A stretch of 58,027 bases of DNA from Nitrosopumilus sp. Nsub (lineage in GTDB: Archaea > Thermoproteota > Nitrososphaeria > Nitrososphaerales > Nitrosopumilaceae). The translations under genes and the position numbers were made by a program. The stretch lies in contig NZ_LQMW01000022.1 in NCBI RefSeq assembly GCF_001541925.1, forward strand, positions 33,243 to 91,269, in the 5' to 3' direction. Positions 1 to 6,884 of the stretch are shown one piece after another. The notes under the pieces are model-generated. The model was not told where the DNA came from. It did no database searches and worked only from the letters and a program-made list of their open reading frames with translations. The number at the start of each line of letters is the position of its first letter. The first letter of the stretch is position 1.

Positions 1-193
1 GTTCTTCCTTATCAAAGTCCATTGCAAGTGCTTTTCCAGCAGCAGTAGGGGCAATAATTCCAGAATAAGCCAAAAGGCTGTCACTCATAGTTGTTTTTCC
101 ATGGTCAACGTGTGCAATAACACCAAAGTTACGAATATTTTGTTTATTTTTGATAATTTTCATTACTTCTTGTGTTGACTTGAATTTTGCCAT
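1..193 (-). CDS. fusA: Translation elongation factor 2 (aEF-2), N-terminal part
   Basis: The gene runs off the left edge, so only the first 64 residues are present. They contain the P-loop AHVDHGKTT of the translational GTPases after a short N-terminal helix, and then the segment leading to switch I. This order (MAKFKS..., [23 protein letters not shown]) is characteristic of archaeal EF-2, which drives ribosomal translocation in the cytoplasm. The ATG at 191-193 sits about 25 bases downstream of a TATA-like box, which supports this start and suggests a leaderless mRNA. Confidence 0.95.
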   Translation of the reverse strand, partial: MAKFKSTQEVMKIIKNKQNIRNFGVIAHVDHGKTTMSDSLLAYSGIIAPTAAGKALAMDFDKEE

Positions 194-213
194 AATGCGA
201 AAACCAGTCGAGG

Positions 214-223
214 ATTATATAAT
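214..223 (-). promoter_or_regulatory. TATA-like promoter box of the EF-2 gene
   Basis: ATTATATAAT is centred about 25 bases upstream of the EF-2 ATG on the minus strand. That spacing matches an archaeal TATA box driving a transcript that begins at or next to the start codon. Confidence 0.6.
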
Positions 224-302
224 GTATGTGATATTTAGTCGCAAAATTAAATTATTAATTTTTTTAATTTTAAAAAATTTGGAATAGAGAAGAATTTTCA
301 AA

Positions 303-413
303 ATGATCGTCATCAAACAAACAACAGTATCAAACAGCGAGGATTTGGATTTTTATTACGACTCATTAAAAACCAAATATGGAAATTTCAGTAGGACATA
401 CTCCAGATTCTGA
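303..413 (+). CDS. Possible 36-aa leaderless ORF overlapping the mqnD start
   Basis: An ATG at 303 opens a 36-codon frame ending in TGA at 411-413, so it overlaps the first 35 bases of mqnD in another frame. A TTTTAAAAAATTT stretch lies about 25-30 bases before 303, which would place transcription initiation near this ATG instead of near the mqnD ATG at 379. The peptide (MIVIKQTTVSNSEDL...) matches nothing I recognise. It may be a regulatory upstream ORF or a chance frame. Confidence 0.25.
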   Translation: MIVIKQTTVSNSEDLDFYYDSLKTKYGNFSRTYSRF

Positions 414-1206
414 TGATGCATTCATGTTTTATGGAATGTTTACTGATAAAGTACCATCACCAGATTTTACTGTAAACCACGTAATCGAAGATATTGAAAA
501 TCTGAATCTTAAAGCAACAAATCCAGAATTAGATGTAACAGCAGTATCAGTACATGCATGTGCATACATACCAGGATACACCATTTTGAGAAGTGGGGGA
601 AGTTTTGGAATTAATTATGGCCCAATAGTCACAGCAAAAAAACAAATGACAATTGAAGAATTAAAAAAATGTAAAATTGCAATTCCAGGAAAAATGACAT
701 CAGCTTTTCTATTACTGCAATTAATGATAGGAAAATTTGACTATGTTGAAATGAATTTCAGCGATATTCCTAAGGCCGTGGAATCCGGCGAGGTGGATGT
801 AGGATTAGTAATTCATGAAACTCAATTATCATATGAGCAAGAAGGAAATGTAAAAATTTTGGATGTTGGAGAATGGTGGGATAAAACCACAAACGGTTTA
901 CCAGTTCCATTAGGGATTAATGTGATGAGAACAGATTTAGGAATGGATACAATTGTAAAATTTGATAAATACTTACAATCATCAATTGAATTTGGAATAG
1001 AGAATTTTGAAGATGCCATAGAATATGCAATGCAATATTCCAGAGGAAAAGAACGTCCTTTGATTGAGAAATTTGTTAAAATGTATGTAAACCAAGTAAC
1101 AGTCAATATGGGAGATTCTGGAGAACAAGCAATTAGAAAATTATTTGAAATGGCAAAAGAAAAAGGATTAGTTCCAGACTTTGAAATTAGTATTGCCACC
1201 AAGTAA
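379..1206 (+). CDS. mqnD: 1,4-dihydroxy-6-naphthoate synthase-like protein (MqnD), futalosine menaquinone pathway
   Basis: The 275-residue length fits the MqnA/MqnD family, which has a periplasmic-binding-protein-like fold. The N-terminus ISVGHTPDSDDAFMFY is the MqnD-type signature, and the glycine-rich SGGSFGINYGPIV and GLPVPLGIN segments also fit. MqnD converts cyclic dehypoxanthinyl-futalosine to 1,4-dihydroxy-6-naphthoate in the cytoplasm. The radical-SAM gene mqnE lies 2 kb away on the opposite strand, which supports a menaquinone role. MqnA is the alternative, but the DSDDAFMFY motif favours MqnD. The ATG at 379 has no clear ribosome-binding site. Confidence 0.85.
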   Translation: MEISVGHTPDSDDAFMFYGMFTDKVPSPDFTVNHVIEDIENLNLKATNPELDVTAVSVHACAYIPGYTILRSGGSFGINYGPIVTAKKQMTIEELKKCKIAIPGKMTSAFLLLQLMIGKFDYVEMNFSDIPKAVESGEVDVGLVIHETQLSYEQEGNVKILDVGEWWDKTTNGLPVPLGINVMRTDLGMDTIVKFDKYLQSSIEFGIENFEDAIEYAMQYSRGKERPLIEKFVKMYVNQVTVNMGDSGEQAIRKLFEMAKEKGLVPDFEISIATK

Positions 1207-1232
1207 TTATAGAACAAAAAAAATATTCGATT

Positions 1233-1541
1233 ATGTCTGATGGATTAGATGGAGATGGTATAGGTGGAGCAGTTTTAGAAGTATTAACAGGCAATGCATT
1301 TAGGTTATTGGTAAGTCACACTAGAAAAGACAACAAAGGAGATTATGGAAAAACTGAAAAGATCATCATGGGGTTAATCAAAGAGACTGAAGAAGGACAA
1401 CGTCCAGAACAAACAAAAGAAGATTTAGAACGGGCATTAATTGGGAAATTTGTCACATGTAAAGTTCAGTACAGAGATTCAAAAACGGATGCATTGGTAT
1501 GCAATGTGTTTGTTCAAAAACCACCAGAAGGTTCAGTATAA
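1233..1541 (+). CDS. Conserved-looking hypothetical protein, 102 aa
   Basis: I do not recognise this gene. It encodes a soluble, slightly acidic 102-residue protein with a glycine-rich start (DGLDGDGIGGAVLEVLTG) and no cysteines except two in its C-terminal third. It has no signal peptide or membrane segment. It starts 26 bases after mqnD on the same strand and is probably co-transcribed with it. The purine-rich, A-ending codon use matches its neighbours, so it looks like a real native gene. Confidence 0.7.
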   Translation: MSDGLDGDGIGGAVLEVLTGNAFRLLVSHTRKDNKGDYGKTEKIIMGLIKETEEGQRPEQTKEDLERALIGKFVTCKVQYRDSKTDALVCNVFVQKPPEGSV

Positions 1542-1592
1542 TTTTAAAACAAAATAGAGATAAGAAATATTTAGTTCATTACTAACAATTAT

Positions 1593-1666
1593 GTGCTGAT
1601 GATTATGTCAACGGGTTCTCTCTGATTTTCCTCAAAACTGATGAATATTGCCGAATTATGAAGCAC
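1593..1666 (+). ncRNA. Candidate C/D box guide sRNA
   Basis: The intergenic segment carries TGATGA (1597-1602, C box), CTGA (1622-1625, D-prime), TGATGA (1639-1644, C-prime) and a D-like ATGA at 1658-1661. They are enclosed by a 4-bp terminal stem, GTGC at 1593-1596 with GCAC at 1663-1666. The C-prime to D spacing is 13 bases and D-prime to C-prime is 13 bases, as in archaeal C/D sRNAs. The C to D-prime spacer of 19 bases is long, and the last box is not the canonical CTGA. The inferred role would be 2-O-methylation guiding of rRNA or tRNA. Confidence 0.4.
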
Positions 1667-1695
1667 GAAATTTAACAAAAAAATTGACCAAAATG

Positions 1696-1703
1696 ATATA
1701 ATA
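1696..1703 (+). promoter_or_regulatory. TATA-like box of the 1725 gene
   Basis: ATATAATA is centred about 26 bases before the ATG at 1725, which is the spacing expected for a leaderless archaeal transcript. It also separates the candidate sRNA from the downstream gene as its own transcription unit. Confidence 0.45.
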
Positions 1704-1724
1704 CAGATAAACTAGATAAGGAAC

Positions 1725-1982
1725 ATGACAGAAGATGTATGTGATTTTTGTAAAGGAGTTGGTTCTAGTTCTACAAATGTATGTGTCTATTGTAATGGAA
1801 CAGGGGAATGGAACCAAGCTGCTCAATCATATGTAAAAAACCACATTTGTCAGTGCATTGTATTGGATAGAAAATTTTGTCCAGTATGTAACAAGCCATG
1901 TCATCATGACACTAGCCTCAATCCAAAACAAACAATTGATTCAGGACATGGTGGAATGTCAGTACCTGAAATTCCAATGTAA
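1725..1982 (+). CDS. Small DnaJ-type zinc-finger protein, 85 aa
   Basis: The protein has paired cysteines in the CxxCxGxG style of the DnaJ central zinc domain: CDFCKGVG, CVYCNGTG and, later, CPVCNKPCHH. Two CxxC knuckles 14 residues apart would bind one zinc ion, and the CQC...CPVC part could bind another. There is no J domain, so it is not a chaperone of the full DnaJ type. It may bind protein or nucleic acid. Similar tiny zinc proteins are scattered through the window. The function is unknown. Confidence 0.75.
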   Translation: MTEDVCDFCKGVGSSSTNVCVYCNGTGEWNQAAQSYVKNHICQCIVLDRKFCPVCNKPCHHDTSLNPKQTIDSGHGGMSVPEIPM

Positions 1983-2073
1983 TAAAATTAATATTCAAAG
2001 ATTTCAAAAAGACCAAAATCAGATAGTTTTACAATGGTTTAATTACAACGCCATTTGATTAAACCTAGAAAAC

Positions 2074-2382
2074 ATGTCATATAATAAAGAAGATAGACAA
2101 ATGTTTGATGCAAAATGCGGTGATTGTGGTACCGATTGTCAAGTACCATTTCAACCAAAAGAAGACAGACCTGTATATTGCAGAGAATGTTTCCAAAATC
2201 ATAGACCAGCACCAAGAAATAGAGACAGATTTGGTGGTGGCAGATTTGGTAGAAGAGACGACAGACCACGACAAATGCATGATGCAAAATGCGGTGATTG
2301 TGGAAATGATTGTCAAGTACCATTTCAACCAAAAGAAGACAGACCTGTATATTGCAGAGAATGTTTCCAAAATCATAGATAA
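2074..2382 (+). CDS. Tandem CxxC-x-CxxC zinc-ribbon protein with RG-rich linker, 102 aa
   Basis: Two nearly identical 33-residue modules (DAKCGDCG...CQVPFQP...PVYCRECF) flank a linker rich in Arg and Gly (RDRFGGGRFGRRDDR). Each module has CxxC, a lone Cys and a second CxxC about 20 residues later, resembling the small CxxC-x17-CxxC zinc-ribbon family. The Arg/Gly linker suggests RNA or DNA binding, which is an inference. The two modules are almost identical at the DNA level (99 bp at 2107-2205 and 2281-2379, three differences), which points to a recent internal duplication. Confidence 0.8.
   Translation: MSYNKEDRQMFDAKCGDCGTDCQVPFQPKEDRPVYCRECFQNHRPAPRNRDRFGGGRFGRRDDRPRQMHDAKCGDCGNDCQVPFQPKEDRPVYCRECFQNHR
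2107..2379 (+). repeat. Two direct 99-bp repeats inside the zinc-ribbon gene
   Basis: The copies at 2107-2205 and 2281-2379 are 174 bases apart, keep the reading frame, and differ only where GGTACCGAT becomes GGAAATGAT. Identity at synonymous positions shows that the duplication, or a gene conversion between the copies, is recent. Confidence 0.9.
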
Positions 2383-2530
2383 TACAAACAAATTGTTTTG
2401 GGAAAAACACTCAAAACTTTGTAACTTTTATTAAATTTTCCAAACAAATAGACCGCATAAGATAATAAAAAATCAATTATGAAAAAAGATTGATTCCCTA
2501 ATATATGATGAAATTTAATAAAATCCATAG

Positions 2531-2812
2531 ATGGTTCTAGTAAATAAAAAAATGTTAGCAGGAGGAATGGCAATGGTGATTGTAGGATTAGTATTTACGA
2601 TCAACATCAATGCTGCAATTCCAGTAGGTCAAGCAGGGATGACAGAAGAAGAAACGTTGGACTTGATGTTGGCTGAACAAGAAAATAAAGATTATGGGAC
2701 ATTAGCAGGAATTTTGTTTGGTTTAGGATTTTTACTAGTCTTGATTAGTTTTGGGGCACGAAGAAAGAAAGGCGACAAACCAACAAAGAATGTAGAAAAA
2801 AAAGTAGAATAG
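2531..2812 (+). CDS. Small membrane protein with two membrane segments, 93 aa
   Basis: The protein has a hydrophobic N-terminal helix (about residues 8-28, AGGMAMVIVGLVFTININAA), a short acidic exposed loop (EEETLDLMLAEQE), and a second helix (about 57-75, GTLAGILFGLGFLLVLISFG). It ends in a lysine-rich cytoplasmic tail. It may be anchored in the membrane with the loop outside. There is no recognisable domain, and nothing in the context identifies its role. Confidence 0.7.
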   Translation: MVLVNKKMLAGGMAMVIVGLVFTININAAIPVGQAGMTEEETLDLMLAEQENKDYGTLAGILFGLGFLLVLISFGARRKKGDKPTKNVEKKVE

Positions 2813-2856
2813 AGATTCTCCGTTTATTTTATACGTTACAACATATTTTGATAGGT

Positions 2857-2972
2857 ACGTTTGATTCCAAAAATCGCGTTAACCAATTCGGGTTAACAAA
2901 ACGTGGTAAATGTAGAACGGAACTCTCCAATCTACATGAGGTTGGTTGAGACTCTTCATCTCACCAATCTCA
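2857..2972. ncRNA. Candidate structured RNA with tandem hairpins
   Basis: Between two plus-strand genes the DNA holds a run of perfect or near-perfect inverted repeats. ACGTTT (2857-2862) with AAACGT (2899-2904) encloses GTTAACC (2878-2884) with GGTTAAC (2891-2897). TGTAGA (2911-2916) pairs with TCTACA (2931-2936), with an inner GGA/TCC. The last hairpin pairs 2937-2951 with 2959-2972: 14 pairs, one G-T wobble, one bulged base and a 7-base loop. No reading frame explains it. It could be a small RNA, a 5-prime leader element of the next gene, or a processing site. Either strand could be the RNA. Confidence 0.55.
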
Positions 2973-3024
2973 CTATTTAGAAAATTATCAAACATTTTAA
3001 GTCAAAATTAATTTGAAACAAGTA

Positions 3025-3330
3025 ATGATTCAAGCAGAAATCAGCATATACCCATTAGCAACAAAAACCACCAGTGTGAGTTTCTACATTGCCAAAGCAA
3101 TAGAATCAATAAAAAATATAGAAAATTTAAGATATGAGATTAATTCTATGGGTACGATTTTAGAATCAAATGATATTGACAGTATCAACAAAGCATCAAA
3201 AAATATGGTAGAAACAGTTCATAATTTAGGAATAAACAGAGTTGAAGTAATTATAAAAATAGATTCAAGGACAGATAAACATCAAAAAATGGAAGAAAAA
3301 ATAGATTCTATAAAAAAACAAATGAGTTAA
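3025..3330 (+). CDS. Thiamine-binding-like protein of the MTH1187/YkoF family, 101 aa
   Basis: The sequence IQAEISIYPLATKTTSVSFYIAKAI and MGTILESNDID matches the small MTH1187 (UPF0045) family, whose members form ferredoxin-like tetramers and bind thiamine or related ligands. I chose the ATG at 3025, which gives the usual MIQAEIS start. A TTG at 3013 would add four residues. The protein is cytosolic, with no membrane segment. Its stop codon overlaps that of mqnE on the opposite strand. The exact ligand is not provable from sequence. Confidence 0.8.
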   Translation: MIQAEISIYPLATKTTSVSFYIAKAIESIKNIENLRYEINSMGTILESNDIDSINKASKNMVETVHNLGINRVEVIIKIDSRTDKHQKMEEKIDSIKKQMS

Positions 3331-4457
3331 AATTGTTTTAAAATTCCAAAATGAGTGTTTCTTTGAGCAGGTGTTCGCCCAATTTCTTTGACCATAGTAG
3401 CTAATTCATCTACAGAAGAAGTTGTAGGTTTTCCTGCAGCACGATAAATTTCTTCAGAAAATGCAGTTCCAACTAAATCACTTCCACCATTAGATAATGC
3501 AACTTGTGCCAATTTCTTACCGTATGCAACCCAATAAACAGAGATATTGTTTAATGTATTTGCAAGCATCAATCGTGATAATGCAACAATTCTCAAATCA
3601 TAAACTGAAGAGCATTCATTAGTTACTAGATCATTTTGTTCTAATTCAGTATTGTCTAAACTAAATTTTAAAGGAATTAAAGTTACAAAACCATTTGTTT
3701 TCTTTTGAAGTTCACGAATTTTTATTAAATGATCAACAATGTGTTCTGGTTTTTCAATATGACCATACAACATAGTAACATTACTTTGAATTCCCATTGT
3801 ATGTGCTTCTTCAATAACATCTAACCATTGTTGTCCAGTACATTTACCACGAACAATTTTACCACGTACATCAGGATGGAATAATTCTGCTCCTCCGCCA
3901 GGCATAGAATCCAATCCAGCGATTTTCAAACGAGATAAAATTTCTTTAGTAGAATTTTTTGTAAGTTTAGATAAGAAATGAATTTCAGCTGCAGTTAACG
4001 CTTTGATATTTAATTCAGGGTGACTTTTTTTGATGGTTTTCATCATATCTTCATAATATTCTAAAGGAAGTTCAGGATGAAATCCACCAACTATGTGTAC
4101 TTCAGTAGCACCCATTTGTTTTGCAATTCCAACTCGTTGTTCAATTTCTTTAGGGGTTAAAGTGTAAGCGTCCTCTTCATCGCCTTTTCGATAAAATGCA
4201 CACATTTGACAACTTGCAGCACAAACATTTGTGTAATTCATGTAATATGAAGCAGCAAATGTTACAGTGTCACCAACTAATTTTTTTCGAGTAGAATCTG
4301 CAACAGCGCCAAGTAAATGTAAATTATCATAATCCATCAACTCCAAGCCATCCTTGTAAGACAATTCTTCTCCAGCTAATGCACGATCTAATGCCTGAGA
4401 ATCACCAACAAGTTGTTCTAACATACATTTTGACTCTCCTTTTAGGATATATTCCAT
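3327..4457 (-). CDS. mqnE: Aminofutalosine synthase, radical SAM enzyme (MqnE)
   Basis: This 376-residue radical-SAM protein has the cluster motif CxxxCxxC at Cys79, Cys83 and Cys86 (CAASCQMC) in the NYTNVC context shared by the MqnC/MqnE/CofH group. The GGGAELF, SNVTMLYGHIE and IPLKFSLDNTEL segments match MqnE more closely than MqnC or CofH. MqnE joins 3-(1-carboxyvinyloxy)benzoate to SAM to make aminofutalosine in menaquinone synthesis. A second ATG at 4424 (MLEQLVGDS) could be the true start. MqnD at 379 is the nearby pathway partner. Confidence 0.8.
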   Translation of the reverse strand: MEYILKGESKCMLEQLVGDSQALDRALAGEELSYKDGLELMDYDNLHLLGAVADSTRKKLVGDTVTFAASYYMNYTNVCAASCQMCAFYRKGDEEDAYTLTPKEIEQRVGIAKQMGATEVHIVGGFHPELPLEYYEDMMKTIKKSHPELNIKALTAAEIHFLSKLTKNSTKEILSRLKIAGLDSMPGGGAELFHPDVRGKIVRGKCTGQQWLDVIEEAHTMGIQSNVTMLYGHIEKPEHIVDHLIKIRELQKKTNGFVTLIPLKFSLDNTELEQNDLVTNECSSVYDLRIVALSRLMLANTLNNISVYWVAYGKKLAQVALSNGGSDLVGTAFSEEIYRAAGKPTTSSVDELATMVKEIGRTPAQRNTHFGILKQF

Positions 4458-4496
4458 ACTCTTAAGAAATAAGTAACCAAAAAAATTAGAAAACTC

Positions 4497-4670
4497 ATGG
4501 TACTTCCATTAGTTGATGAACATAAACCAAAATGTTACTTGTGCCACGAAGGTTTTGAAAATATCGAAGATTTAAGAAAACATCAAAACTCAAAACATCA
4601 AGATTTCTTTGAAACAAATGAAAAACAAACCAATCGAGAACCAGCACCAGGCGATGTTACAGTTTTTTAG
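4497..4670 (+). CDS. C2H2 zinc-finger mini-protein, 57 aa
   Basis: The 57-codon frame encodes a single finger CYLCHEGFENIEDLRKHQNSKH: Cys13, Cys16, His29 and His34, with spacing close to classical C2H2 fingers. An acidic, proline-containing tail follows. The gene diverges from mqnE, 39 bases away, and its last 14 bases overlap the end of the TPR gene on the other strand. Small C2H2 proteins are common in archaea and may bind DNA or protein, but no partner is visible here. Confidence 0.7.
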   Translation: MVLPLVDEHKPKCYLCHEGFENIEDLRKHQNSKHQDFFETNEKQTNREPAPGDVTVF

Positions 4671-5232
4671 AACTGAGATTAGTAGATTTTAAAAGTTCTT
4701 GTGCAGTATCCTTAGAAACTTGAGCTAAAGTACAATGTTTGTCAATAGATAGGGCTTTTTTGAAGTATCGAATAGCCTCTGGAAGATCATTTAATTCACC
4801 TAAAGAAAGCCCTTTGTAAGCCAGTGCCATAGAACATTTTTGATCAATTTCTAGTGCCTTGTCATAACAAGCAATTGCATCAAAATATTTTTGATCAAGA
4901 TGTAATGCAGAACCTTTGTTAATTAAGGCATCAATATTGTTTGGAGATAATTCAAGAGCTTTGTTAAAACTATGAATAGAAGATTTTATTTTTCCAAGAA
5001 TTTGTAAAGTAACGCCCTTATCAATTAAAGCAGAGATATTTTTGGGATCTGTTTTTAATATCAAATCATAAAACTCAATTGCTTTTGAAAAATTTTCATC
5101 ATCAATGCAATTATTTGCCTTTAAAAATAATTCATCTACTTTGGTATTCAACAAATCATCTAATTTGGTGTCAATAATATAGTGATCCTTAGTTAAAACT
5201 TTATTTTGTTGAATGGCAACAAGTTTTGACAT
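4657..5232 (-). CDS. TPR-repeat protein, 191 aa
   Basis: There are about four consecutive tetratricopeptide repeats, each ending in the AIxxYDKALExDPK-type pattern (for example IEFYDLILKTDPKN, FNKALELSPNN, CYDKALEIDQK, FKKALSIDKH). TPR arrays form a curved helical scaffold for protein contacts. There is no signal peptide, so it is cytosolic. I start it at the ATG at 5232 (MSKLVAIQQ), not the in-frame ATG at 5247, because the extra five residues (MLIFY) look untranslated. Related TPR genes lie at 5506 and 27515. Confidence 0.8.
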   Translation of the reverse strand: MSKLVAIQQNKVLTKDHYIIDTKLDDLLNTKVDELFLKANNCIDDENFSKAIEFYDLILKTDPKNISALIDKGVTLQILGKIKSSIHSFNKALELSPNNIDALINKGSALHLDQKYFDAIACYDKALEIDQKCSMALAYKGLSLGELNDLPEAIRYFKKALSIDKHCTLAQVSKDTAQELLKSTNLSSKKL

Positions 5233-5352
5233 ATAGAAAATTAACATGTTTTTGAATTAAAAGACAAGTTATTCCAACATAACCAACGACAAAAAATAAA
5301 ATTATGGTAGGCTCAAAAAGGATAAAAAATGAATTAAGATAGTTTAATTCAT

Positions 5353-5451
5353 TTATTGACAATCCTTGCAATCAGGATCAATGCAAATTGGATTATGCTT
5401 CCCATCACGCGTAGGATGAGCAGTATCTCTACGTCTTTGTGTTCTTGTCAT
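5353..5451 (-). CDS. Small Arg/Cys-rich protein, 32 aa
   Basis: The 32-codon frame reads MTRTQRRRDTAHPTRDGKH and ends with CIDPDCKDCQ. The basic N-terminus and three clustered cysteines suggest a nucleic-acid-associated zinc-binding peptide. It stands alone between two TPR genes of the same strand. Its small size means it could be a chance frame, but the Cys pattern resembles other mini-proteins in the window. Confidence 0.5.
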   Translation of the reverse strand: MTRTQRRRDTAHPTRDGKHNPICIDPDCKDCQ

Positions 5452-5505
5452 AACATTACATGGTTTTCATGATTAAAAAGGTTAATTCAGATTACCACAT
5501 AGTGG

Positions 5506-5733
5506 TTATGAAGAAAATTTGTCTCTTGGATCAAGTTTAAGAGAATTATTGAAACATTCCATAGATTCAGCATAACGACCTAAACTCCTAAGAGCAGCAC
5601 CCTTGTAATTCCACAAATCAGGATTTTTTGGATTTAACAACAGTGCCTGTTCAAAAAAAGACAAGGCATTTTCAAAATTACCATTTTCTAAATGAGATTT
5701 TCCGGTGGAGACAAGATCATCAATTTTGTCCAT
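5506..5733 (-). CDS. Short TPR protein, 75 aa
   Basis: Two tetratricopeptide repeats fill the whole protein: GKSHLENGNFENALSFFEQA (about residues 11-30) followed by NPKNPDLWNYKGAALRSLGR. It is cytosolic, with no extra domain. It lies near the 191-residue TPR gene on the same strand and may be a paralogue of its repeat unit. The last residues (LDPRDKFSS) cap the second repeat, so the gene appears complete. Confidence 0.75.
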   Translation of the reverse strand: MDKIDDLVSTGKSHLENGNFENALSFFEQALLLNPKNPDLWNYKGAALRSLGRYAESMECFNNSLKLDPRDKFSS

Positions 5734-5843
5734 AATTTTGTATAAATTACATATCTATTAAATTTGAAGAGTTAAGAAACTCAGAGAAAAATATACTACT
5801 AAATAGAACAAAAAATCATTTTCAATAATATAGGTTTGAACAT

Positions 5844-6398
5844 ATGAATAAAATTGAAATTTTTGTAATTTTTGTAATGATGATTGGTACTTTACAAATG
5901 GCTAGTGCCCAAGAAAGTGATTCTGAAAGAATATTGAAAGTGTCAGACGATGAAAAAATAATTTTGTTTGCAGGATTTTCTGTTGCAATAATTGCAATAT
6001 TTCTATTTTTAGCCAGAGACATCATATTAAGAAAAAAGACAACATATGACAAACAAGAACATGATTCAAAAAAAGATAGAACATATGAGAAATATCATTC
6101 TGATTGGGGGGATGATTATGAAGAAATTGGAAAAAGAGGAAATACTAAACAAGAAAAAGAATTCAGAGAAGAATTGGCAAATGAAAACTTGCCAGATTAT
6201 TATGAAATTCTAGGAGTCAAAAGAGATGCAACGGCAGAACAAATCAAAAAAAGTTTTAGAGAATTAGCAAAAAAAACTCATCCAGATAAAACCAAAGAAG
6301 ATTCTGAACAAGAAATGATCAATATTAACAAAGCATACGAAATATTGTCAGATGAAAAATCAAAAGAAAAGTATGACAGATATTTTAAATCAAGTTAA
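5844..6398 (+). CDS. Membrane-anchored J-domain co-chaperone, 184 aa
   Basis: A signal-like hydrophobic start (residues 3-22, ending ASAQ) is followed by a membrane helix at about 39-60, a charged linker, and a C-terminal J domain (about 117-181). The J domain has the HPD motif at 146-148 (KKTHPDKT) and the closing KAYEILSDEKSKEKYDR helix. J domains stimulate the ATPase of Hsp70/DnaK. The predicted topology puts the J domain in the cytoplasm if the first segment is cleaved or crosses the membrane. It lacks the Gly/Phe and zinc regions of DnaJ. The TTG/ATG context is AT-rich and the ATG at 5844 is favoured. Confidence 0.85.
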   Translation: MNKIEIFVIFVMMIGTLQMASAQESDSERILKVSDDEKIILFAGFSVAIIAIFLFLARDIILRKKTTYDKQEHDSKKDRTYEKYHSDWGDDYEEIGKRGNTKQEKEFREELANENLPDYYEILGVKRDATAEQIKKSFRELAKKTHPDKTKEDSEQEMININKAYEILSDEKSKEKYDRYFKSS

Positions 6399-6799
6399 AG
6401 AGATTTTAAATTAATAATTATCATACTTAATTCGATAGAATCAGGTGTTTGAACACTATTTGTTAAATTAGTAAAAATCTCCAAAGAAATGGGTTTATCA
6501 TCTAATTCAATTAATGTAGAGATTTTTAATTCACCAAATTCAGTATTAGGTCCAAGCATTTTTTTTGTAAGTAATGGAACAACAGAAAGATCTTTGAGTA
6601 CGCCTTTCATTTTATATGCAAATTTTCCAGAAAAATATACCCCACCACGAGTAGTAGGTTCGTTTACAGGAACAGATGAATTTTCAATTGAAACATCAAT
6701 TAGATCATAGTTTTTGTCATTAAGATGAAGTATGAACTTAGGAGAATTTTGACTAGTAAAATTCATTAAATTTTCAAATAAATCAGAATCTATAGACAT
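6395..6799 (-). CDS. Hypothetical protein, 134 aa
   Basis: I do not recognise this gene. It encodes a soluble, beta-rich-looking protein without cysteines, signal peptide or membrane segment. The ATG at 6799 (MSIDSDLFENLMNF) is a better start than the in-frame ATG at 6814. Its end overlaps the J-domain gene by four bases in convergent orientation. Codon use matches the neighbours. Confidence 0.65.
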   Translation of the reverse strand: MSIDSDLFENLMNFTSQNSPKFILHLNDKNYDLIDVSIENSSVPVNEPTTRGGVYFSGKFAYKMKGVLKDLSVVPLLTKKMLGPNTEFGELKISTLIELDDKPISLEIFTNLTNSVQTPDSIELSMIIINLKSL

Positions 6800-6884
6800 A
6801 AAAAAAATTCTCATGTCTAAATTATTGAATCTTGTGATTAAAGATTAAGAAAATTGCAATTATTTTTGTTATTTTCAAAAAATA

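Noticed and set aside
2937-2972. Possible tRNA in the hairpin-rich segment
   Set aside because: No acceptor/T-loop pattern, no CCA-compatible stem of 7 pairs and no anticodon arm layout. I reported it as an unassigned structured RNA.
3327-4457. CofH (F420 biosynthesis) for the radical-SAM gene
   Set aside because: CofH shares the cluster motif, but the GGGAEL, SNVTMLYGHIE and IPLKFSLDNT segments and the nearby mqnD favour MqnE.
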